Positions 1 to 9,181 of a stretch of 64,000 bases of DNA are shown here, piece by piece. The first letter of the stretch is position 1, and each line of letters starts with the position of its first letter. A program made the position numbers and the translations under genes. The notes beneath the pieces are model-generated. The model was not told the DNA's origin. It saw nothing but the letters and a program-made list of their open reading frames with translations, and ran no database searches. The stretch spans positions 2,170,001 to 2,234,000 of the forward strand of contig NZ_CP012697.1 in assembly GCF_001314225.1 (NCBI RefSeq). Direction: 5' to 3'. Source of the DNA: Microbacterium sp. No. 7 (GTDB lineage Bacteria > Actinomycetota > Actinomycetes > Actinomycetales > Microbacteriaceae).

Positions 1-891
1 GGCGTAGCCGAGGCCGATGCCCTTGCCGAGCAAGAGGCCCGCGAACCACATGAGCGCGAAGTACACCAGCAGCGGCAGCGCGATCCGGGCCACATCGAGG
101 GGATTCTGCGTGATCGCCTCGCCCTGGAGGGCGAAGAGCAGCACGATCGTGAGCAGCAGTCCATAGAGTGCCCACGGCCCGATGCGCGGGATGAACTTCT
201 CTTCGTACCATTCGCGGTTGCGGTGCTTCTCGCCGATCCACCGGGTCGCGAACCCCGCGACCAGCGGCACACCAAGGAAGACGAGCACGTTGAGGGCGAT
301 CTGCCCCACCGAGACGTCCAAGCCCTGCGTGTCGAGGCCGAGCCAGCCGGGGAGGATCGTGAGGTAGAACCAGCCGAGCACGGAAAACATCACGACCTGG
401 AAGATCGAGTTGATCGCCACCAGCACCGCTGTTGCTTCCCGGTCGCCGCAGGCGAGGTCGTTCCAGATCACGACCATCGCGATGCAGCGTGCGAGGCCGA
501 CGATGATGAGGCCGGTGCGGTACTCGGGCAGGTCGGGCAGGAATACCCAGGCGAGGGCGAACATGACCGCGGGGCCGAGCAGCCAGTTCAGCACCAGCGA
601 CGACGCCAAGAGCTTCTTGTCGCCGGTGACGGCGGCGATCTTGTCGTAGCGGACTTTCGCCAGCACCGGGTACATCATCACCAGCAGGCCCAGGCCGATC
701 GGCACCGAGATGCCCGCGACCTCCATCCGGGCGAGCACGTCGGCCAGGGCGGGGATGAAGCGTCCGAGGAGGAGGCCGGCGATCATGGTCAGCCCGATCC
801 AGACGGGCAGCCACTTATCCAGCGTCGACAACCGCCGCGTCGCCGCAGCCGCAGGCGCTGGAGTGTTCGTGGTGTTCTGGGGTGCGGGCAT
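1..891 (-). CDS. acr3: ACR3-family arsenite efflux permease (3' end outside window)
   Basis: Membrane permease that exports arsenite, and often antimonite, from the cytoplasm. It starts at the ATG at 891 (MPAPQNTTNTP...) and reads open to base 1, giving about 297 residues. The family is usually 350-390 residues, so the C-terminus is cut by the window edge. Hydrophobic helices run throughout. The stretch GLARCIAMVVIWNDLACGD at about residues 131-149 is the ACR3 signature around the conserved Cys of helix 4, and GLLVMMYPVLAKV is another family block. It lies 25 nt after arsM on the same strand, so the two are probably co-transcribed from the promoter facing arsR. The motif makes the ACR3 type (not ArsB) clear. 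Confidence 0.93.
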   Translation of the reverse strand, partial: MPAPQNTTNTPAPAAAATRRLSTLDKWLPVWIGLTMIAGLLLGRFIPALADVLARMEVAGISVPIGLGLLVMMYPVLAKVRYDKIAAVTGDKKLLASSLVLNWLLGPAVMFALAWVFLPDLPEYRTGLIIVGLARCIAMVVIWNDLACGDREATAVLVAINSIFQVVMFSVLGWFYLTILPGWLGLDTQGLDVSVGQIALNVLVFLGVPLVAGFATRWIGEKHRNREWYEEKFIPRIGPWALYGLLLTIVLLFALQGEAITQNPLDVARIALPLLVYFALMWFAGLLLGKGIGLGYA

Positions 892-916
892 CGGGACGCT
901 CTATCTCCTCGTCAGT

Positions 917-1744
917 TCAGTTGGTGGGTTTGGTGGCTCGGATGATCGCGGCGTGCATCCCGTCCGCGGCCTCGTGGGTGAACTTCACGCTCGCATCCGT
1001 GAACCCCGCCTTGTCGAGTCCGTCGAGGTACTCGGTCTGGGAGAGGGCTCCGGCGATGCAGCCGACGTAGGAGCCGCGTTCGGCCCGCTGCCCGGGGGTG
1101 AGGCGGTCTTCGGCGACGACATCGGAGACCCCGATCCGCCCGCCGGGGGTGAGGACGCGGAACATCTCGGCGAGCACGGCGGGCTTGTCGGTGGAGAGGT
1201 TGATGACGCAGTTGGAGATCACCACATCCACCGCCCCGTCCGAAAGCGGCACCTCCTCGATGGTGCCCTTGAGGAACTCGACGTTCTCCGCACCGGCCTC
1301 GGTCTTGTTCTTCTCGGCCAGGGCGAGCATCTCGTCAGTCATGTCCACCCCGTAGGCGAACCCGGTCGGCCCAACACGACGGGCAGACAGCAGCACATCG
1401 ATGCCGCCGCCGGAGCCGAGATCGAGGACGCGTTCACCCTCGTGGAGCTCGGCGACCGCGGTGGGGTTGCCGCAGCCCAGGCTCGCCTCAACAGCTTCGA
1501 GGGGCAGACCGGCCGCGGTGGCCTCGTCGTAGAGGCCCGCGCCGAAGCTCCGCTCGGTCGGGGCGCAGCACGAACCCGAATCCGAGCCCGTGCCCTCGGC
1601 AGCAGGCACGCTCGAACAGCACGAGGAGACAGGCGTCTCCTCGATCAGGAGGTCGGCGTTGCGGGTGCCGCCGGTGACCGCGGTCGCGGCCTGGGCATAG
1701 CGGGCGCGGATCTGTTCGCGCAGCTCGGTGTTCTCGCTCATCAT
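917..1744 (-). CDS. arsM: Arsenite S-adenosylmethionine methyltransferase ArsM
   Basis: SAM-dependent methyltransferase that converts As(III) to methylated arsenicals in the cytoplasm. The 275-residue protein has the Rossmann SAM site VLDLGSGGGIDVLLSARRVG, preceded by SLGCGNP, then the conserved ISNCVINLS and YVGCIAGAL. These supply the three Cys ligands expected for As(III). The N-terminal section also carries CC pairs (SSCCSS, SCCAPTE), common in ArsM. Two ATGs are adjacent at 1744 and 1741. GAGGAG lies just upstream and fits the second slightly better. It is first in the arsM-acr3 unit, divergent from arsR across an 84-bp operator region. The pairing of methylation with efflux suggests handling of both As(III) and its methylated products. 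Confidence 0.95.
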   Translation of the reverse strand: MMSENTELREQIRARYAQAATAVTGGTRNADLLIEETPVSSCCSSVPAAEGTGSDSGSCCAPTERSFGAGLYDEATAAGLPLEAVEASLGCGNPTAVAELHEGERVLDLGSGGGIDVLLSARRVGPTGFAYGVDMTDEMLALAEKNKTEAGAENVEFLKGTIEEVPLSDGAVDVVISNCVINLSTDKPAVLAEMFRVLTPGGRIGVSDVVAEDRLTPGQRAERGSYVGCIAGALSQTEYLDGLDKAGFTDASVKFTHEAADGMHAAIIRATKPTN

Positions 1745-1770
1745 CTACTCCTCGGGATCGTGCATCTCTA

Positions 1771-1810
1771 CGCATTGATACTCTTCGATGTATCGACAGT
1801 TGTCAATGCG
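1771..1810. promoter_or_regulatory. Divergent ars operator (inverted repeat)
   Basis: Perfect 8-bp arms CGCATTGA (1771-1778) and TCAATGCG (1803-1810) enclose 24 bp that contain the near-palindrome TCGATGTATCGA. It lies between the arsM start (1744) and the arsR start (1829), where an ArsR repressor that controls both directions would bind. Binding by this ArsR is inferred. Confidence 0.6.
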
Positions 1811-1828
1811 TGCCGTAGGATCAGGATC

Positions 1829-2212
1829 ATGACGACCTCATTACCGCTGATCGCGACTGATGCCGGAGGATGCTGCGCCCCGGTGACGGGCGGTGTGCTC
1901 GCGGTCGAGGACGCGCAGCGGTTGGCGCGGATGTTCAAGGCGCTGGGTGATCCGACCAGGGTCCGGTTGTTGTCGATGATCGCCGCGCAGTCCGACGGGG
2001 AGGCGTGCGTGTGCGATCTGACCGAGCCGGTCGGCCTCTCCCAGCCCACCGTCTCCCATCACATGAAGCAGCTCGTCGACGCCGGTCTCGTCACCCGCGA
2101 GCAGCGTGGCAAGTGGGCCTACTACGCGATCGTGCCCGAGATCCTGACCATGCTCGCGGCAGCTCTAGACCCGCAGACACTCGGAACCGGAATCCCGGCT
2201 TCCTCCTGCTGA
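1829..2212 (+). CDS. arsR: ArsR/SmtB-family arsenic-responsive repressor
   Basis: Winged-helix repressor of 127 residues that releases DNA on binding As(III). Translation starts at the ATG at 1829 (MTTSLPLIATDAGGCC). The HTH core is LARMFKALGDPTRVRLLSMI ... LSQPTVSHHMKQLVDAGLV, followed by the wing REQRGKWAYYAIVPE. The metal site shows in the sequence: ACVCDL in helix 3, an N-terminal CC pair at residues 14-15 and a C-terminal Cys. This mixture resembles actinobacterial ArsR sensors that use N-terminal cysteines. It is divergent from arsM and expected to repress both sides and itself. The reading frame is open far upstream (to about 710), but those residues have no family similarity, so the start at 1829 is preferred. 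Confidence 0.94.
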   Translation: MTTSLPLIATDAGGCCAPVTGGVLAVEDAQRLARMFKALGDPTRVRLLSMIAAQSDGEACVCDLTEPVGLSQPTVSHHMKQLVDAGLVTREQRGKWAYYAIVPEILTMLAAALDPQTLGTGIPASSC

Positions 2213-2265
2213 GAGACAAGGAACTCTAGTCGAGGACCACCGTCGGTAGCCGCGTTCACGACAGA

Positions 2266-5200
2266 TTAGAAGCTCAGGCCCGGTCCCTCGCGGCGGGGCG
2301 TGGTGCGGTGCTCCTGTTCGACATCGTGCAGAAGCGCGCGCTCCCGCTCGACACGCCGCGCCTCGCGCGCGGCCTGCTCAGACTGGCTCTGCTCGATCCT
2401 CGCCGTCGCCTCTGCAGGAGTGAGGGTGGCGAGCAGCTCGGCGTCCTCCCTTGCCTGTTTCGCCGCCTGTGCCGCCCGCGCCGCCTGCTGCGCGGGATTG
2501 GCGTTGAGGTAGTTCTCTCGATTGCGGTGCACTCTCTCAGTGCCGAACGCGCGCGCGTACGCTGCCAACCGAGCCATCTGCGCCTGCTCGGGCCGACCGA
2601 CCAGGGCGTCGCGCGCTTCCCGGTGCTCGCGCTCAGCCTCGGTCACGCGGGAGTCGCCGTCGACCAACGGCCCGGTGACGCGCTGCACCCACGCCTCGCT
2701 GTTCTCGCTCCACTTCGGCGGGCCGCCCCACTCGTCCGTGAGATGCTGGCGTGCCTGCTGGGCGCGAGCCTGCGCGGTTTCGTGGTCGGTGCGGGCACGA
2801 CGCTTCCCGAACCACGACACCGCCTGTACTTGATCGGCTGCTCTCTGCTCGGCGGCGTCGGCATCCTGCCAGTCGCTCAGCGCCGCCTCTGCCGCTGATA
2901 CGACCGGGGCGGCGACCTCGGCACGCACCTCAACGGCCCGCTGCCTTGCCGCCTCCTCGGCCGCGCGTGCCCTTTCCCGGCTAGCCGTCTCGCGTTCGCG
3001 GAGGTCGGCGAGGGCGGTGCCGACCTGCTGCCACCATGCCGCCTGCACCTCGGCGGTCTGGGCGCGGTGCATCAGCGCGGCGATCTTCTCGTTGACGAAC
3101 TTCACCGGCCCGTCGTCGGTCAGCCCAGCTACGGCTTCCGTGGCGCGCCGTGTGGCGGTGGTGAGGCCGCGGTCGGCGCGGTCGCGTGCCATCGCCTCGA
3201 TGAACTGCGCCCGCGCATCCGCCTCGCTCTCCGCCACCACGTGCAACAGGTTGTGGTCGCGGCCTCGGGTCATGCCGACGTAGACGCTCGCGGCGCTCGT
3301 GGCGTCGGTGAGGAGCGTGTGCGCTCCCGTCACGGTTGCGCCCTGGACCCCGTAGGAGGTTGCCGCGTAGGAGAGGTGGGCGTGCTCGGCCACGTATGCG
3401 GCGGGTAGGCGGACGGTGTGCTGCTGTTTGCGCCCGTTCCCGTGTTCGCGGACGCGGAGCGCACCGTCGTCCTCGACGTGTTGCACGATCCATTGCTGCC
3501 GGTTCGCCACCCCGATACCGGAGTCGTTCTGTCGCGTCTGGATCAGATCACCCGCCCCGATAGCGAGATCATCGCTGCCGTAGACGGTGCGGGTATCGTC
3601 GACGACACCCTGAGCGACACGCACCTCGCGGATGGCGGCGTTGACGGTGCGGGCCTCGTCATTCGTGCTCACTGTCACCGCCTCACCATCCTCCCGCTGC
3701 CGGGCGACATGGGCGTGCGCGTCCTCGCCGCTGGCGTGGAGCCGTACAAGCCCCTCGGCGTTGAGTCGGTCGAACACATCGCCGGGGTCGGTGCCGTCGC
3801 GCATGCGCAAGGTGAGGTCGGCGTAGGCGGGGTCGGTGAAGCGGTGCACCTCGGCCATGTCGAACGTGCGACCCCGAATCTGCGCGGCCATGTCGAGCAC
3901 CCCGCCACGACCGACCGCGGGAAGCTGCGCACGATCCCCAACGAGCGCGACCGTCGCTTTCGCTTCGGTGGTGATGGTGAGGAGGGCGAGGGCGGTGTCT
4001 TGGTCGAGCATCCCGGCCTCGTCCACGATCACCCGCTCACCCCGTGCAAGCCGCGCCTCCATGTTCGGGCCGTTGTAGGTGCGGCCCGTCTCGGGGTCGG
4101 TGTCGCCGGGGGTGAGGCGCGTCCAAACACCGTCGTCGTTCCAGCGCCAGCCGTGGGCGTGCACGAGCGCTGCAACACTCGTCGCGGGCACGCCGAGTTC
4201 GTCGTGCGCGACCTGCGCGGCACGCAACGTCGGCGCCACGACTCGAGCCGCCCGACCGTGCTGCGCTGCGACCTCGATTGCAGCGCCGAGCATCGTGGTC
4301 TTGCCCGCACCGGCCGCACCCTCCACGACCACAAGCGGATCACGCGACGCGACCGCGGCAGCCGCGATCGTCTGCCCGGCGTCCAGACCGTGCGCGTGCG
4401 CGGTCTCGTCCAGGTCGGGGTGACGCGGTTCGCGCTTCGGTGCGCACTGGGTGAGGAGGTCGCGCAGCTCGGTCTCGGCCTGCACCACCCGCACGCTCGT
4501 GAGGTGCGCAACATGCTCGGGCGTCGGTGCGCCGGGCGGGAGGATCGATAAGCAATCCTCCAACACCAACCCCGTTGCGATACTGACGAACTCGCGTATC
4601 TCGGCAGGGGTGGCGTGCACGCCGTAGTCGGTCATGACGCGAGTCGCGTGCTCCTGCACGCTGTGCCGCGTCCACGCCGACCCGCCTGCCGCGCAGCGAT
4701 CGAGTGCACGACTCGCCACCTCTTGCACGGAGAGGTCATCGAGCGATACCCGTGCACGTGGGGCGGGGCGTTGCAACGTGTCGGGGTCGTAGCCGGCCTC
4801 CCGTAACTCCGCGATCCACGCCTGTTCCTCGTGCAGGGTGGTGGTCTTCTTCGCGGGGCGCTCGTGCGCCCACGCTTTCGCCGCGAGGCGGGCGGAGACG
4901 ACCGGCCCCATCGTCTCGCCCGGATGCGCCGCCTCCCATTCGGCCTCGAACCGTTCCAGATGCTTGCGCACCTGCTCGCCGCGTTTGCTCATCACGGGGT
5001 TGAACCGTTCGAGCTCGACCACCTCACCCGTCATGGTGTCGAGGGTGAGGCTGTGCCGGTCGAGCACCTCGGCGAGCTCGGGGTGCGCGGCGATGACGGC
5101 GGTGCCGAGGGCACGGATCGCTCCCTGCTGCTTGAACAACGCCGCCGTATCCAAGGCGCGCCATTTCCCGGCCGCTTGCACGCGGGTGCCGATCTGGAAA

Positions 5201-5718
5201 TGGATATGCCGATGCGGATCACCCGCACGGCTCGTGCGGTGCGACACGGCAACCGTCTGCACCTCGCGGGCGGGCACGACCTCCTGCTTCCCGCGAGGGC
5301 CGACGCGAGTAACGGAGTGCTGGGCAATCCATCGCCGAATCTCCGCCACGGCATCCTGTTCCGCCAGGTCGAGGGCATCGGAGACCTCCGGGTGGAGTGC
5401 GGCGGCGATCGACAAAGACTTGGGGGCGTTGACGACCATCTCCGCGAACCGCGGCGATCCCTGCCGCCCCTGACCAGGCAGTCGCGGCTTTCCCATCGAC
5501 TCGCCCGTGACCGGGTTCACCCAGTCCACCCATCCGGCGTAGGCCTCCGGGTCGAGCCCGAGAGCAGCGGTGACGTTGCCCTTACTGTCGAGGGTCGTGA
5601 ACTGCGCGACAGAGGCGTCGTCCCCGAGGTAGTAATCGTCAGCGCGGGAACGGTCAGCTTCGACATAGCGGCGCGCGTCGGCTCCGGTTCTCCGGAACAG
5701 GATCACGCCGCCATGCAT
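2266..5718 (-). CDS. MobF-family conjugative relaxase (TrwC domain plus RecD-like helicase)
   Basis: Nicks one strand at an origin of transfer and unwinds it during conjugation. At 1150 residues it has the usual size for actinobacterial TraA/TrwC proteins. The N-terminal TrwC domain has EMVVNAPKSLSIAAALHPE and the HUH metal motif PHRHIHFQIG (about residues 166-175); catalytic tyrosines are likely among RRYVEADRSRADDYYLG. The helicase half has Walker A VVEGAAGAGKTTML near residue 467, RVIVDEAGMLDQ, and the C-terminal motif LSYAATSYGVQGATV. The Arg/Ala/Glu-rich tail is probably coiled coil. The ATG at 5718 is preferred because AGGTGG sits 8 nt upstream; a GTG at 5730 is possible. No coupling protein or type IV secretion gene is visible in the window. 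It converges on arsR. Confidence 0.92.
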   Translation of the reverse strand: MHGGVILFRRTGADARRYVEADRSRADDYYLGDDASVAQFTTLDSKGNVTAALGLDPEAYAGWVDWVNPVTGESMGKPRLPGQGRQGSPRFAEMVVNAPKSLSIAAALHPEVSDALDLAEQDAVAEIRRWIAQHSVTRVGPRGKQEVVPAREVQTVAVSHRTSRAGDPHRHIHFQIGTRVQAAGKWRALDTAALFKQQGAIRALGTAVIAAHPELAEVLDRHSLTLDTMTGEVVELERFNPVMSKRGEQVRKHLERFEAEWEAAHPGETMGPVVSARLAAKAWAHERPAKKTTTLHEEQAWIAELREAGYDPDTLQRPAPRARVSLDDLSVQEVASRALDRCAAGGSAWTRHSVQEHATRVMTDYGVHATPAEIREFVSIATGLVLEDCLSILPPGAPTPEHVAHLTSVRVVQAETELRDLLTQCAPKREPRHPDLDETAHAHGLDAGQTIAAAAVASRDPLVVVEGAAGAGKTTMLGAAIEVAAQHGRAARVVAPTLRAAQVAHDELGVPATSVAALVHAHGWRWNDDGVWTRLTPGDTDPETGRTYNGPNMEARLARGERVIVDEAGMLDQDTALALLTITTEAKATVALVGDRAQLPAVGRGGVLDMAAQIRGRTFDMAEVHRFTDPAYADLTLRMRDGTDPGDVFDRLNAEGLVRLHASGEDAHAHVARQREDGEAVTVSTNDEARTVNAAIREVRVAQGVVDDTRTVYGSDDLAIGAGDLIQTRQNDSGIGVANRQQWIVQHVEDDGALRVREHGNGRKQQHTVRLPAAYVAEHAHLSYAATSYGVQGATVTGAHTLLTDATSAASVYVGMTRGRDHNLLHVVAESEADARAQFIEAMARDRADRGLTTATRRATEAVAGLTDDGPVKFVNEKIAALMHRAQTAEVQAAWWQQVGTALADLRERETASRERARAAEEAARQRAVEVRAEVAAPVVSAAEAALSDWQDADAAEQRAADQVQAVSWFGKRRARTDHETAQARAQQARQHLTDEWGGPPKWSENSEAWVQRVTGPLVDGDSRVTEAEREHREARDALVGRPEQAQMARLAAYARAFGTERVHRNRENYLNANPAQQAARAAQAAKQAREDAELLATLTPAEATARIEQSQSEQAAREARRVERERALLHDVEQEHRTTPRREGPGLSF

Positions 5719-5740
5719 GAGGACCACCACCTGATGTTTC

Positions 5741-5759
5741 TAATACAGAAACTGTGTTA
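5741..5759. promoter_or_regulatory. Candidate operator upstream of the relaxase gene
   Basis: TAATACAG-AAA-CTGTGTTA is an inverted repeat with 8-bp arms, one mismatch and a 3-bp spacer, 23 bp upstream of the relaxase ATG. A second short palindrome, CTACC-AC-GGTAG, follows at 5761-5772. Relaxase genes are commonly repressed by a small DNA-binding protein or by the relaxosome. The binder is not identifiable here. Confidence 0.4.
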
Positions 5760-5935
5760 CCTACCACGGTAGCATACGTTCATTCAGAAGTCAGCAGAGC
5801 GATCTTAGAATCGCACTGTGCGACACGGAAGGTTCGCGTAAGTCGGTGACGGCTTCTGAGCCGCGAGTGAACACTGCGTGAATGCAGCGCGGCGAGTAGC
5901 GCCAGTCCCGGATGGTGCCCCATTCTGAGTAAGAA

Positions 5936-7150
5936 ATGTTATCCGCAGAAGGTGGCCGTCGAACCGACTTTGGCGCGCCATTGCTGGTCCTTCTGGTGTT
6001 CTTGAGGTTAGGGTGCACGTCGTTCGGTGGCCCGGTCGCTCATCTTGGATATTTTCGAGCAGAGTTCGTCGAGCGACGCAGATGGCTGGGTGATCGCGCG
6101 TATGCGGATCTTGTCGCATTGTGCCAGTTTCTTCCCGGCCCGGCATCAAGCCAGGTCGGCATGGCGATCGGTTTGCAGAGAGCTGGAATACTCGGTCTTG
6201 TCGCGGCATGGCTCGGGTTCACACTGCCATCTGCGGTATTGCTGTTCGGGTTCGCGCTCGGCGTATCGACCCTTGGCGACGTATCGCAGGCTGGATGGGT
6301 GCTGGGCCTGAAGGCTGCGGCGGTCGCGGTCGTGGGTCATGCTGTGCTCGGGATGGCAAAGTCACTCACGCCTGATGCGCGACGAGCGACGATTGCTGTC
6401 GGGGTGCTCACTGTCGTGCTGCTCGTACCCGGCCCGCTGACGATGTTCGGCGCGATGGCCTTGGCCGGGATCGCGGGGTTCTTCGTCTGTCGATCCCCGA
6501 GCACGACCGAGAACGATGAACCGCGTTTCCGGGTGCGCCTGCGGCCCGCAGTCGGATGGTTGAGCCTGGCTGTGTTCGTCATGCTGCTCGCAGGGTTGCC
6601 GATTTTTGCTGTGTTCACCGGCAACGCCACGGTAGGCCTGATTGACACCTTCTATCGTGCGGGGTCGTTCGTGTTCGGCGGCGGGCATGTCGTGCTCCCG
6701 CTTTTGCAGGCTGAGACAGTGCAGACTGGACTGGTGGAGCCGGGTGCGTTCCTCGCGGGGTATGGTGCCGCGCAGGCGGTGCCAGGGCCGCTGTTCACCT
6801 TCGCCGCGTTTCTCGGAGCGGTCACCACGGGCGGCCCGAGTGGGCTGCTCGGCGCATCCATTGCGCTGCTCGCGATCTTTCTGCCGTCTGCGCTGCTCGT
6901 GATGGCGGTGCTGCCCTTCTGGGAGCGGTTGCGTCGTGCGCCGAGAGTGCAGCGTGTGCTGACGGGCGTGAACTCCGGAGTCGTCGGGCTGCTCGCCGCC
7001 GCGCTGTACGACCCCGTATTCACCGCGGGTGTCACGAACGCCGCATCACTCGTCGTCGCGGCACTCGCGTTTGTCGCACTCACGTCCTGGAAAACACCGG
7101 CATGGGCGGTAGTGCTCGGGGCCGCAGGAGCCGGGGCATTGCTGCTCTGA
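5936..7150 (+). CDS. chrA: Chromate efflux transporter, CHR family (bidomain)
   Basis: Membrane transporter that exports chromate. At 404 residues it is the long, two-domain CHR form. The N-terminal repeat has FLRLGCTSFGGPVAHLGYFR, then ERRRWLGDRAYADLVALCQF and LPGPASSQVGMAIG. The C-terminal repeat has YRAGSFVFGGGHVVLPLLQ and GYGAAQAVPGPLFTFAAF. These FGG and PGP motifs define the family. About ten hydrophobic segments are visible. The start is the ATG at 5936 and no strong Shine-Dalgarno is seen. About 200 bp separate it from the relaxase operator region, so it has its own promoter. It is followed on the same strand by the P1B ATPase 72 bp later. Confidence 0.93.
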   Translation: MLSAEGGRRTDFGAPLLVLLVFLRLGCTSFGGPVAHLGYFRAEFVERRRWLGDRAYADLVALCQFLPGPASSQVGMAIGLQRAGILGLVAAWLGFTLPSAVLLFGFALGVSTLGDVSQAGWVLGLKAAAVAVVGHAVLGMAKSLTPDARRATIAVGVLTVVLLVPGPLTMFGAMALAGIAGFFVCRSPSTTENDEPRFRVRLRPAVGWLSLAVFVMLLAGLPIFAVFTGNATVGLIDTFYRAGSFVFGGGHVVLPLLQAETVQTGLVEPGAFLAGYGAAQAVPGPLFTFAAFLGAVTTGGPSGLLGASIALLAIFLPSALLVMAVLPFWERLRRAPRVQRVLTGVNSGVVGLLAAALYDPVFTAGVTNAASLVVAALAFVALTSWKTPAWAVVLGAAGAGALLL

Positions 7151-7222
7151 ACGCGCTACGCGGATACTCAAGCGAGGCTGGCCTACAATGCGAGAAGCGT
7201 GCCCGCCTGGGAGGATTGAAGC

Positions 7223-9181
7223 ATGAGCCGTTTTTCATCTCTGGTCAGGGCATATCCACTCGTGATCGCAACACTGTTGGTGGCTATGATCGGGTTGGTT
7301 CTTTTAGCGACTCCGGCCATTGAGTCGGCCAGCTGGATTGTGGGTGCGTATGCGCTCGTGATTGCCGGGTGGGAGGCGGTCGGGATGATCCGGCAGCTCA
7401 TCCGAGGGCACGCCGGGCTCGACATTCTTGCGGTGACGGCAATCACCGCTGCAGTGCTCGTTGGGGAGCCGTGGGCGGCGCTCGTGGTGGTGCTGATGCT
7501 CACCGGCGGGGCGGCCCTCGAAGATTACGCTGAGAACCGTTCGAAGCGGGAACTGACCGCGCTGCTGCGTAAGGCACCCCAGCAGGCCACGCGCATCCTC
7601 GCCCCAAGCGCACCCGGCGCGGACATGCACGGGCATACTGCCGAGGTCACGACCGAGGACATACCGGTCGAAGAAGTCGAGGTGGGTGATCTGTTGTTGG
7701 TGCGGCCGGGTGCACTCGTGCCTGTGGACTCGATCCTCGTCTCCGAGCACGCCGTGTTCGATGAGTCGTCATTGACCGGTGAAAGTCTGCCCGTTGAGCG
7801 TGACGCGGGAGAGAAAGTGTCGAGCGGTGCCGTGAATGGACAAGCCGCAGTCACCATGCGGGCTGCGGCTCCGGCCGCCGAGAGCGAGTATCAGCAGATT
7901 GTTCGGCTCGTCGAACAAGCCGCGGGGAGCAAAGCCAAAGTCGTGCGGCTCGCAGATCGGTACGCGGTGCCGTTCACAGTGCTCGCGCTCGTGATCGCCG
8001 GGATCGCGTGGGCGGTCAGTGGAGAGGCTGTCCGGTTTGCCGAGGTGCTGGTGGTGGCGACCCCATGCCCGCTGCTGATCGCCGCGCCGGTCGCGTTTCT
8101 CGGTGGCATGAGCCGTGCCGCGAGGTTCGGGCTGATCGTCAAGGGCGGCGGCACCCTCGAACAGCTTTCACGAGCCCGCTCGGCGGCATTCGATAAGACC
8201 GGCACCATCACTACCGGCAAGCCAGTGCTCGAACGCCTTCTGCCAGCCGACCGCGCCAGCGAAGACGAGCTGCTGCGTTTCGCAGCCTCAGCGGAGGTGT
8301 ACTCCTCTCACGTGCTTGCGGACTCCGTCGTGCAGGCCGCGAAACAGCACGGCTTGTCGCTCGTCGAAGCCGAACATGCCGAGGAGATCGCGACAAACGG
8401 AGTCGCGGCTGTGTTCCGCACTCCTGACGCACCTGAGGCAGTGACGGTTCGTGTCGGCAAGCCCTCCTGGGTGCGCCACTCCGCGCCGGACCTCGTGCTG
8501 GCAGACCTTGCTCCAGGGGAACTCGCAATCTACGTCTCAGTCGATGGCCGTTTCGCCGGAGCCATCGTCATGCGCGACCAAGTGCGCGAAGAAGCAGCCC
8601 AGGCTCTCCGTCAGCTGAGCGCACTCGGTATCGAGCGTACGCTCATGGTCACCGGAGACGTTGCAGCCACCGCCGAACCCATCGCGCGGCGCCTTGGAAT
8701 CAGCGAGGTGCACGCGGAGTGCCGCCCCGGCGACAAAGTTCGCATTGTCAGTAGCGTGCAGCCCCGCCCGCTCATCATGGTCGGTGACGGCCTCAACGAT
8801 GCCCCGGTGCTCGCTGCTGCGGATATTGGCTTCGCAATGGGGGCGCGCGGTGCAACCGCAGCATCGGAGTCTGCGGACATCGTGAACCGCTACGACACGC
8901 TCTCGGCCCTGCCGCGCGCGGTGAGCATCGGCAAGGACACCGTGCGGATCGCACTGCAAAGCATCTGGCTCGGCATCATCATCAGCGTCGGCCTCATGCT
9001 CATCGCCGCCTTCGGGTTCCTCCCAGCACTCCTCGGCGCGTGGCTGCAAGAAGTCGTTGACCTGGTGGCCATCCTCGGCGCACTCCGTGCAGTCGGCCCA
9101 CGATCTGAGCGAATCACACGATCATCACCAGTCGCATCGACGGAACAACTTCACTTCAGCACGACCCAAGACAGGAAATGA
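7223..9181 (+). CDS. P1B-type metal-transporting ATPase with TPC motif
   Basis: Metal-exporting P-type ATPase of 652 residues. Visible are the actuator loop DESSLTGESLPVERDAG, the membrane metal-site motif ATPCPLLIAAPVAF (TPCP at residues 280-283), the phosphorylation site FDKTGTITTGKP (Asp324) and VGDGLNDAPVLAAADIG near residue 521. TPC rather than CPC or SPC points to the P1B-5-like group, whose members are linked to Ni/Fe; the substrate is inferred. There is no N-terminal heavy-metal-associated domain and no C-terminal haemerythrin domain. The nucleotide-domain motif normally written SEHP reads SSHVLA here. GGGAGGA precedes the ATG at 7223, and TACAAT at 7184-7189 may be the -10 element. 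The stop overlaps the start of the VIT gene by 4 nt. Confidence 0.9.
   Translation: MSRFSSLVRAYPLVIATLLVAMIGLVLLATPAIESASWIVGAYALVIAGWEAVGMIRQLIRGHAGLDILAVTAITAAVLVGEPWAALVVVLMLTGGAALEDYAENRSKRELTALLRKAPQQATRILAPSAPGADMHGHTAEVTTEDIPVEEVEVGDLLLVRPGALVPVDSILVSEHAVFDESSLTGESLPVERDAGEKVSSGAVNGQAAVTMRAAAPAAESEYQQIVRLVEQAAGSKAKVVRLADRYAVPFTVLALVIAGIAWAVSGEAVRFAEVLVVATPCPLLIAAPVAFLGGMSRAARFGLIVKGGGTLEQLSRARSAAFDKTGTITTGKPVLERLLPADRASEDELLRFAASAEVYSSHVLADSVVQAAKQHGLSLVEAEHAEEIATNGVAAVFRTPDAPEAVTVRVGKPSWVRHSAPDLVLADLAPGELAIYVSVDGRFAGAIVMRDQVREEAAQALRQLSALGIERTLMVTGDVAATAEPIARRLGISEVHAECRPGDKVRIVSSVQPRPLIMVGDGLNDAPVLAAADIGFAMGARGATAASESADIVNRYDTLSALPRAVSIGKDTVRIALQSIWLGIIISVGLMLIAAFGFLPALLGAWLQEVVDLVAILGALRAVGPRSERITRSSPVASTEQLHFSTTQDRK

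Noticed and set aside
710..2212. A longer arsR product starting at 710
   Set aside because: The added residues are antisense to arsM and have no family similarity; the ATG at 1829 gives a normal-size ArsR.
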